Positions 1-5,811 of a DNA stretch of 8,298 bases are shown here, piece after piece (the stretch's first letter is position 1; each line of letters starts with the position of its first letter). The stretch covers positions 1 to 8,298 of the forward strand of contig JAFTXB010000121.1 of NCBI GenBank assembly GCA_017461825.1, in the 5' to 3' direction. The notes beneath the pieces were generated by a model. The model saw nothing but the letters and a program-made list of their open reading frames with translations, did no database searches and was not told the origin of the DNA. Both the position numbers and the translations under genes were made by a program. This DNA is from Clostridia bacterium (GTDB lineage: Bacteria > Bacillota > Clostridia > Oscillospirales > CAG-272).

Positions 1-33
1 AGCAAGATTGTGTTAAGACACGGCAAGATATTT

Positions 34-46
34 AACTTGACAAGTT
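34..46. promoter_or_regulatory. Possible operator over the -35 element
   Basis: A perfect 6-1-6 inverted repeat, AACTTG-A-CAAGTT, covers the whole -35 hexamer of the promoter for the GH20/SGNH pair. A repressor bound here would block RNA polymerase, which would suit a sugar-inducible catabolic operon. This is inferred from position and symmetry only. Part of the symmetry comes from the TTGACA hexamer itself, and no regulator gene is in the window. Bases 1-33 hold nothing else I can name, except a weaker GTGT/ACAC repeat at 10-21. Confidence 0.33.
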
Positions 47-65
47 TGATTTTTTGTTATAAAAT
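37..65 (+). promoter_or_regulatory. SigA-type promoter of the GH20-SGNH operon
   Basis: TTGACA (37-42, a perfect -35 match) is followed by a 17-base spacer and TAAAAT (60-65, five of six matches to the -10 consensus). Transcription should start near position 72, giving a leader of about 60 bases before the ATG at 132. The AT-rich stretch holds other TATAAA-like hexamers (58-63, 65-70), but their spacing to the -35 is poorer. No riboswitch-like structure was seen in the short leader. Confidence 0.8.
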
Positions 66-116
66 ATAAAATGAAACAATGCGCTGTTGAAAAAAGGCAA
101 AATATTTTTAAATTAC

Positions 117-124
117 GGAAGGGA
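117..124 (+). promoter_or_regulatory. Ribosome binding site fixing the GH20 start
   Basis: GGAAGGGA lies seven bases before the ATG at 132. It supports that ATG over an in-frame TTG at 87, which would add 15 residues that do not belong to the enzyme fold and has no comparable site in front of it. Confidence 0.75.
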
Positions 125-131
125 AAATGTT

Positions 132-1742
132 ATGAAAAAGTTTGATACCTTTGGCGTGATGATCGACATGTCCCGTAACGCGGTGATGAGCATGGATGCT
201 CTCAAACGCTATCTTCCTCTGCTTAAGAAGATGGGCTACAACTGCGTGATGCTTTACACCGAGGATACCTACGAGGTGGACGGCGAACCCTACTTCGGCT
301 ATATGAGAGGCCGCTATACAAAGGAAGAAATGAAGGAGATCGACGCGTTTGCCGCTTCGCTTGGTATCACAATGATCCCCTGCATTCAAACGCTTGCACA
401 CATGAAAACGTTTTTCCGTTGGAACAAGGTCAAGGTCGATTACGACGATATTCTGTTGACCGACGACGACCGCACCTATGAATTGATCGACCGTATGTTT
501 GCAACCCTCTCCGAGTGCTTTGCCACCCGCAAGATCCACATCGGTATGGACGAGGCTCATATGCTGGGGCGCGGAAAGCACATGGATATTCACGGTTACG
601 AGACCGTCAACACCATTATGAAGCGCCATCTTGCAAAGGTTTGCGAGATCGCGAAAAAATACGGTTACGAGGATATTATGCTGTGGTCGGATATGTATTT
701 CCGTCCATGGAACGGCGGCAGATACACCATTCCCAAGACCACCGTGCCAAAGGAGGTCGTGGAGTCGATGCCCACAGAGGTGATCCCCGTTTACTGGGAC
801 TACTATCAGACCTCCGAGGAGATCTACAGCGGCATGATCGAAAACCACAAGCAGCTTTCCAAGAACACGTGGTTTGCGGGCGGCTCGTGGAGCTGGTACG
901 GCATGATCCCGTACAACCGCTTTACCATTGAGTCGATGCTCCCCGCGCTTGACGCCTGCAAGAAGCACCGCATCCGCAACGTCTTTATGACCATGTGGGG
1001 CGACGACGGGGCAGAGTGCTCGCACTTCTCGCAGCTGCCGTCTCTGTTCTACCTTGCCGAGTACGCAAAGGGCAACACCGACGAAGCAAAGATCAAGGCA
1101 AAGTTCAAGTCCTTCTGCGGCATTGATTTTGACGAATTTATGGCGATCGATTCCCCCAACGACGTCATCCCCTATACCGGCAGACCCCGCAACCCCTCGA
1201 AGTATATGCTCTATTCCGATTACTTCAACGATTTTCTCGATTACAGCGTCAAAGAGGGCGCGGGCAAGAAGTACGGGGAGTATGCCGCACAGCTTCACGC
1301 AACCGCCAAAAAGAGCCGCCGCTACGGCTACGTCTTTGACTGTGCCGCAAAGCTTTGTGATGTAATGGAGATCAAGTATGAGCTTGGACTGCGTACGAGA
1401 AAGGCTTATGAGGCGGGCGATAAGGAGACCTTGGAGTCGCTGGCGAAAAATGAGTACGTGCAGGTTGGAAAGCGTCTTGAGGTCTTTGCAAGAGCCTTTG
1501 AAAAGCAGTGGATGACAGACAATAAGCCACACGGCTTTGACGTGCAGGATATCCGTCTCGGCGGTATCATTCACCGCACCGACGCTTGCCGCCGCAGAAT
1601 TCTCGACTACGTGAACGGAAAGATCGACCGCATTGAGGAACTTGATGAAAAGCTGCTTCCCTTTGGAGAGCCCGAGTCCAGCATGACCGTAAACCGCTCG
1701 AATCTTTACTCAACCGTCAACGTTATGGCGCACGGCATATAA
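132..1742 (+). CDS. Family GH20 beta-N-acetylhexosaminidase-like glycosidase, cytoplasmic
   Basis: This 536-residue protein probably removes terminal beta-linked N-acetylhexosamine (GlcNAc or GalNAc). Its (beta/alpha)8 barrel begins almost at the N-terminus, with the first strand near residues 5-12. The signature is HIGMDE at 136-141: D140 and E141 match the Asp-Glu pair that in GH20 orients the substrate's 2-acetamido group and acts as general acid/base. The LG-G residues that follow (145-148) recall the hexosaminidase D branch. Other barrel-edge features are LWSDM (184-188), VYWDYY (220-225), a Trp-rich FAGGSWSWYG (248-257) and MWGDDG (288-293). Residues from about 355 form a mostly helical C-terminal part. 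There is no signal peptide and no separate N-terminal GH20b domain, so it should act in the cytoplasm on imported oligosaccharides. It is the first gene of an operon; the SGNH esterase starts 21 bases after its stop. The fold assignment is firm; exact substrate and linkage cannot be read from sequence. Confidence 0.85.
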   Translation: MKKFDTFGVMIDMSRNAVMSMDALKRYLPLLKKMGYNCVMLYTEDTYEVDGEPYFGYMRGRYTKEEMKEIDAFAASLGITMIPCIQTLAHMKTFFRWNKVKVDYDDILLTDDDRTYELIDRMFATLSECFATRKIHIGMDEAHMLGRGKHMDIHGYETVNTIMKRHLAKVCEIAKKYGYEDIMLWSDMYFRPWNGGRYTIPKTTVPKEVVESMPTEVIPVYWDYYQTSEEIYSGMIENHKQLSKNTWFAGGSWSWYGMIPYNRFTIESMLPALDACKKHRIRNVFMTMWGDDGAECSHFSQLPSLFYLAEYAKGNTDEAKIKAKFKSFCGIDFDEFMAIDSPNDVIPYTGRPRNPSKYMLYSDYFNDFLDYSVKEGAGKKYGEYAAQLHATAKKSRRYGYVFDCAAKLCDVMEIKYELGLRTRKAYEAGDKETLESLAKNEYVQVGKRLEVFARAFEKQWMTDNKPHGFDVQDIRLGGIIHRTDACRRRILDYVNGKIDRIEELDEKLLPFGEPESSMTVNRSNLYSTVNVMAHGI

Positions 1743-1763
1743 ACAGCGGAGGTTTTTCTGTCA

Positions 1764-2822
1764 ATGGATATTGCGAAGATCGACCGAAATTTTGCATTGC
1801 CCGGCAAGGTAGAGCGAGAGGATATTACGTGGTATGATGCCGCAGAGGCACCCTTTATGATCTACGGTGCAACGGGAAAGGATCCTTACTGCCGTATGCC
1901 GCGCGAGGTGGCAGAGCGGGTCAGCGCGGGTGTTTTGAGCCTGCATGGAAATACCGCCGGAATACGCGCGCGCTTTCGCACCGATTCCCCCTATATTGCC
2001 ATTCGCGCCGAATGGAACGAGCAGAGGAAAATGGCACATATGCCGTTTGTGGGGATCTGCGGATTTGATCTTTACCGCCTCTCGGAAAAGGGCAACCGCC
2101 AGTTCTACGCGCGCTCGTTCGTTCCCCCCGTCAGCTGTGACAAGGGGTATGAGTCGATCGTTGATACGAGCGGCACAATGACCGATTATATTCTCAATTT
2201 CCCGCTTTATAACAACGTTTGCAAGCTGTATATCGGTGTGAAGCAGGGAAGTACATTTGCAGAGCCGCGCGGCTATACCATAGAAAAACCCGTGGTGTTT
2301 TACGGCTCGTCGATCACGCAGGGTGGGTGTGCATCGCGTCCCGGCACCTGCTATCAGAATTTTTTGTCCCGTGCGTTGGATATGGATTACGTCAATCTCG
2401 GTTTTTCGGGAAACGGCAAGGCGGAGGATGAGATGATCGAGTATCTTGCAGGTCTTGAAATGGCGGCGTTCGTTTCGGATTACGACCACAACGCCCCCAA
2501 TGCGGAGCACCTGCTCAAGACACACGAAAAGCTGTATCGGGAGATCCGCAAAAAGCATCCCGATCTGCCGTACGTCATCATTTCCATGCCCAATTTCCTG
2601 TTCCGTGAGGATCAGAACGCGAGGCGGTCGATCATTATGGAGACCTTCCGAAATGCGCTTGCAGAGGGCGACCGAAACGTTTATTTTCTGGACGGCGCCT
2701 CGATTTTTGCGGGGGATGAATCCGATGCTTGTCTGGTCGACCTTTCGCATCCGACAGACCTTGGCTTCTATCGCTTTTTCAAGGCGTTGCAGCCAATTTT
2801 GGAGCACGCTTTGTATTCGTGA
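1764..2822 (+). CDS. SGNH/GDSL-type esterase with GxDLY N-terminal domain
   Basis: This 352-residue protein is probably a carbohydrate O-acyl (acetyl) esterase. The N-terminal half is a predicted beta-sandwich carrying GFDLY (100-104), the signature of the domain found at the N-terminus of some SGNH hydrolases. The catalytic half starts near 175. Block I is GSSITQGG (181-188) with nucleophile S183; block II is NLGFSGNG (211-218) with an oxyanion Gly; block III is DYDHNAPN (239-246), in place of the usual GxND; block V is DLSHPT (326-331), giving D326 and H329 of the triad. All catalytic positions appear present. A GGAGG site (1748-1752) lies 11 bases before the ATG, slightly far but clear. 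No signal peptide, so it is cytoplasmic like the GH20 enzyme just upstream. The pairing suggests it removes acyl groups that would block the glycosidase; that role is inference. A terminator follows 15 bases after the stop. Confidence 0.85.
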   Translation: MDIAKIDRNFALPGKVEREDITWYDAAEAPFMIYGATGKDPYCRMPREVAERVSAGVLSLHGNTAGIRARFRTDSPYIAIRAEWNEQRKMAHMPFVGICGFDLYRLSEKGNRQFYARSFVPPVSCDKGYESIVDTSGTMTDYILNFPLYNNVCKLYIGVKQGSTFAEPRGYTIEKPVVFYGSSITQGGCASRPGTCYQNFLSRALDMDYVNLGFSGNGKAEDEMIEYLAGLEMAAFVSDYDHNAPNAEHLLKTHEKLYREIRKKHPDLPYVIISMPNFLFREDQNARRSIIMETFRNALAEGDRNVYFLDGASIFAGDESDACLVDLSHPTDLGFYRFFKALQPILEHALYS

Positions 2823-2837
2823 GTGAATAAAATAAAA

Positions 2838-2891
2838 AGCTCTGCTTTGCTTTGTTCCTGTTCGGGAACGGCAAAGCAGGGCTCTTTTTTT
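2838..2891. terminator. Probable bidirectional intrinsic terminator
   Basis: The arms 2838-2850 and 2871-2883 pair over 13 positions with a single G-T wobble. Inside, GTTCC/GGAAC can extend the stem around a short loop. A run of seven T (2885-2891) follows for rightward transcripts. On the other side the A-rich bases 2826-2838 give a broken U-run for leftward transcripts. It lies between the convergent stops of the SGNH gene (2822) and the P-type ATPase (2901) and can serve both; the rightward direction is the stronger. Confidence 0.88.
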
Positions 2892-2900
2892 GTGTGTTTT

Positions 2901-5582
2901 TCAGTAACCTCCGCGCTTTTTCAAAAGGCGATGGATCGATTTTCGGATAATGTCGGCAGGGAAGACCGCAAGAGAAAGCAACATTGTAACGAGCATTTCC
3001 TTTGGAGTGAGCGGAGCGGTGCGCAGAATGCTCCCCCCGAGGTAGACAAAGGCAAGTTGGATGACAAGAATTGCGATCATAATGCAAAGGAAAACGCGGT
3101 TTTTTCGCAGTCCTGCCGTCAGCTTTAGGCGGTCGGTGCGCGCGTTGAAGCAATTGAACACCGACGAAAAAATGAACAGCGCGAAAAAGGCGGTGAGATG
3201 GTAAAGTCGCGTCTCATGCGGTCGAAAAATTGCCGTGACGGTGGGGGAAAAGAGGAAAAAGAGGCAGAGTGCCACCGTGAATGCGCCGAGCCATAGGATT
3301 TCAACTGCCATATAGCGGTTGAGGATCGGCTCGTCGCGCCGCTTTGGGGGCTCTTTCATGCATTCGGGCAGGGCGGGTTCTCCCGCAAACGCCAAGCCGC
3401 CCAAGGTGTCCATGATGAGATTGATCCAAAGCATCTGCACGACGGTGACGGGGGAGTCGATGCCGAGAAATGGACAGATCATAGTGACGGCAACGGCGCA
3501 GAGGTTCATAATAAGCTGGAGCGTGATGAATTTTCGGATACTTTTGAAAACGTTGCGCCCGTAAAGGACGGCTTTTGTGACCGATGCAAGGTTGTTGTCG
3601 AGAATAATAATATCCCCCGCGTCCTTTGCCACCTGCGTGCCGCTACCCATTGCAAATCCCACGTCGGCGCGGCGGAGAGCGGGGGCGTCGTTGATGCCGT
3701 CTCCCGTCATGCCCGTGACGAGCTCCGCCTCCTGAGCAAGGCGCACCAATCGGCTTTTGTCGGTTGGCAGGGCGCGCGCGACAACGGCAAGACGGGGCAG
3801 AAGTTTTAAAACGCTTTCATCCGACAAACGCGCAAGCTCCTCACCCGTGAGGACGAGATCGTTTTTTGGATTGAGAATCCCGCATCCCGACGCGAGATAT
3901 GCCGCTGTGTCGCGGTTGTCTCCCGTGATCATAACAACGTGGATGCCTGCCTCGCACAGCTCTGCCACCGAGTGTGCCGCCTCGGGGCGGAGGGGATCGC
4001 TGATGCAGATCGCGCCAAGGAGCGTGAGCGAGCCTTTGATGCCGTCGGCGTGGCGGCTTGCATCAATCCCCTCCTGCGAGACCGCCACGGCAAGCACGCG
4101 GATGCCCTTTGCGGTATAGGCGCGAATGCTTTTTTCGGTCTGCGTGCGGGAAAACGCCGAGGGGGTGCCGTCGGGCGAGAGGGCTGTGCGAACGCATGGA
4201 AGCAGACGCTCGGGAGCTCCCATGACAAAGGTGAGCCGTTTTGTACCCCTGACGGTCACGGCGGAATACTTTCGAGCACTGTCAAACGCGAGGCGCGAGA
4301 CGGCCTCATAGCCTTCCCGCGGTACGGCTTTGAGGGTTGCTTCCAGTAGCGCGCGGTCTGTGCCGCTTCCCCCAATCACGCATCTTTTTCCGCTTGCGTC
4401 ACGGCCGACCGACGCATCGGTGCCAAAGCGAAGGGCAAGGGTGATCAGCTCGGAAGGCTCGCCGCTTCGCGCGAGGAGTGAGGGGAGGGGAGTTGTCATG
4501 CCGTTAGCAAACAGGCATACGTCAGCGCGCATTTTGCCCTCTGTTAAGGTCCCGGTTTTATCGGTAAAGAGGATATTCATGCTTCCCGCCGCCTCGATAC
4601 CGACAGGCTTTCGTACCAGCACCTGATCGCGCACCATCTTGCGGATATTGGACGAGAGAACCACCGCGATCATCATGGGCAGCCCCTCGGGAACGGCAAC
4701 TACCAAAACCGTCAGCGCCAGTGTGAAGGCGTGAAGCAGATTGGAAAACAGATAACCCGTATCCTTCAGCTTATAGACGATGAGCTCCCATTGCATGCCG
4801 CTATCGAGAACAAAGCTGTTGAAGAGATAGGCGAGAGCGACGAGGATCGCGGCAACGTAGCCGAGGATGCTGATCTGCTTTGCAAGCTTTGAGAGGCGGA
4901 GTTTTAGGGGGCTTTCGCGCGTTTCTTCCTGAATTTCGGTTGAGATCTGCCCGAGAAAGGTGCGGTCTCCCACCGAGACAACCTCCATCTCGCCGCCCCC
5001 CGAGATTACGGTGCAGCCCCGAAAGAGGGCAGAAGGGGATGCGGGCGACATGGATGTATCGGCGGATACCAGTTTGCGGATCTCTCGGCTCTCACCTGTC
5101 ATTGCCGATTGATCGGTACGGAGTTCGCCCGCTCTCAAAAGCCCGTCTGCGGGGATCATTTCACCGGCGGACAAAAGAACGGTGTCGCCTACCACCACAT
5201 CGGTTAAAGGAAGCTCGCAAACCGTGCCGTCGCGTCGGACGCGGCATTGCACATTGCTATATTCGAGTGAGAGCTTTTCAAATGCGCGTGCCGACCCATG
5301 TTCGGAGAGGGTGGAGATCAGCGCCGCTAAAAAAACGGCAACGGCAATCCCTAAAGTTTCGGCAATGTCGGCATCCCGAAACAGCAATACCAGCTTTACA
5401 CATAGGGCTCCGAGCAGGATGCGGATGACGGGATCGTTGAGATTGGAAATAAAACGGCGCAAAAAGCCGGGACCCTTTTTTTGGGTGAGCGCATTGCTGC
5501 CGTGCGCCTTTCTTGATTGTTCCGCCTCTTCACTGCTCAAGCCGTGGCTTACAGCAGCTTTTTTGCTTTGATATCCGATCAT
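2901..5582 (-). CDS. Calcium-transporting P-type ATPase, PMCA-like
   Basis: This 893-residue membrane pump is complete and of typical length; it probably exports Ca2+ at the cost of ATP. In order: a short cation-ATPase N-terminal domain (about 10-50), TM1-2 (about 52-92), the actuator domain with TGES (162-165), TM3-4 (about 236-308) with PEGLP (298-302), the phosphorylation site DKTGTLT with D341, the nucleotide domain, TGDN (553-556), TGDGINDAP (626-634), and TM5-10. N693 in TM5 and N721/D725 in the TM6 stretch WINLIMDT match single-site PMCA-type calcium pumps, so calcium is favoured over Na+ or Mn2+, but not proven. One oddity is MGAPE (454-458), where the family usually has KGAPE. A CGGAGG site (5589-5594) six bases from the ATG fixes the start. 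No convincing promoter was found upstream, though an inverted repeat lies at 5655-5674. It is transcribed toward the GH20-SGNH operon and has no obvious functional tie to it. Confidence 0.94.
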   Translation of the reverse strand: MIGYQSKKAAVSHGLSSEEAEQSRKAHGSNALTQKKGPGFLRRFISNLNDPVIRILLGALCVKLVLLFRDADIAETLGIAVAVFLAALISTLSEHGSARAFEKLSLEYSNVQCRVRRDGTVCELPLTDVVVGDTVLLSAGEMIPADGLLRAGELRTDQSAMTGESREIRKLVSADTSMSPASPSALFRGCTVISGGGEMEVVSVGDRTFLGQISTEIQEETRESPLKLRLSKLAKQISILGYVAAILVALAYLFNSFVLDSGMQWELIVYKLKDTGYLFSNLLHAFTLALTVLVVAVPEGLPMMIAVVLSSNIRKMVRDQVLVRKPVGIEAAGSMNILFTDKTGTLTEGKMRADVCLFANGMTTPLPSLLARSGEPSELITLALRFGTDASVGRDASGKRCVIGGSGTDRALLEATLKAVPREGYEAVSRLAFDSARKYSAVTVRGTKRLTFVMGAPERLLPCVRTALSPDGTPSAFSRTQTEKSIRAYTAKGIRVLAVAVSQEGIDASRHADGIKGSLTLLGAICISDPLRPEAAHSVAELCEAGIHVVMITGDNRDTAAYLASGCGILNPKNDLVLTGEELARLSDESVLKLLPRLAVVARALPTDKSRLVRLAQEAELVTGMTGDGINDAPALRRADVGFAMGSGTQVAKDAGDIIILDNNLASVTKAVLYGRNVFKSIRKFITLQLIMNLCAVAVTMICPFLGIDSPVTVVQMLWINLIMDTLGGLAFAGEPALPECMKEPPKRRDEPILNRYMAVEILWLGAFTVALCLFFLFSPTVTAIFRPHETRLYHLTAFFALFIFSSVFNCFNARTDRLKLTAGLRKNRVFLCIMIAILVIQLAFVYLGGSILRTAPLTPKEMLVTMLLSLAVFPADIIRKSIHRLLKKRGGY

Positions 5583-5654
5583 CTTTTGCCTCCGTTTTTG
5601 AAAGTCTTTTTCATATATATGCGAAAGGTTGGGGGAATATGATGGATGCGTCTG

Positions 5655-5674
5655 TTATTAAGTGTACTTAATAA
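5655..5674. promoter_or_regulatory. 9-2-9 inverted repeat, probable operator
   Basis: TTATTAAGT and ACTTAATAA are perfect reverse complements separated by GT. The repeat lies between divergent genes, 72 bases before the ATPase ATG and 26 bases upstream of the -35 of the rightward promoter. It is too AT-rich and lacks the loop and T-run expected of a terminator, so a binding site for a dimeric regulator is the better reading. I cannot assign it to a known regulator family. From its position it could repress the ATPase gene or activate the gene for the secreted protein. Confidence 0.5.
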
Positions 5675-5700
5675 AAATAGAAATATAAGTCGAAAAACTA

Positions 5701-5729
5701 TTGACTTTATCGAGGTATTGTGCTACAAT
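5701..5729 (+). promoter_or_regulatory. SigA-type promoter of the secreted-protein gene
   Basis: TTGACT (5701-5706) and TACAAT (5724-5729), each five of six to consensus, are separated by exactly 17 bases. Transcription should start near 5736, leaving a leader of about 76 bases before the ATG at 5812. The leader holds a weak AT-rich hairpin (ACAAGAA at 5748-5754 with TTCTTGT at 5769-5775), which is not strong enough to call regulatory. Confidence 0.8.
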
Positions 5730-5811
5730 ATGGAATGGATGGCGATAACAAGAAGCAAGCTTTTATATTTCTTGTCAAGCGATTCAAAAATTTAGAAGGG
5801 GTGTTAGTTCA

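Noticed and set aside
10..21. GTGT-TAAG-ACAC inverted repeat upstream of the first promoter
   Set aside because: Four-base arms are expected by chance; kept only as a side remark to the -35 palindrome.
87..131. TTG start giving a 551-residue GH20 protein
   Set aside because: The 15 extra residues come from AT-rich leader sequence and include the ribosome binding site of the ATG at 132.
108..1574. A 488-codon minus-strand open frame opposite the GH20 gene
   Set aside because: It is antisense to a gene with clear catalytic motifs, has no ribosome binding site or recognisable domain, and its Val/His/Leu-rich sequence is what the complement of this codon usage gives.
1761..2807. A 348-codon minus-strand open frame opposite the SGNH gene
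   Set aside because: It mirrors almost exactly a gene with all SGNH blocks intact. It shows no domain, and it would be transcribed away from the bidirectional terminator with no promoter.
4880..5428. Plus-strand open frames inside the ATPase gene, the longest 182 codons
   Set aside because: They are Arg/Ser/Pro-rich products of a GC-rich antisense strand with no start signals, overlapping the actuator-domain coding region of a certain gene.
5748..5775. Hairpin in the leader of the secreted-protein mRNA (ACAAGAA/TTCTTGT, 14-base loop)
   Set aside because: Only seven mostly A-T pairs around a large loop; too weak to call an RNA switch or attenuator.
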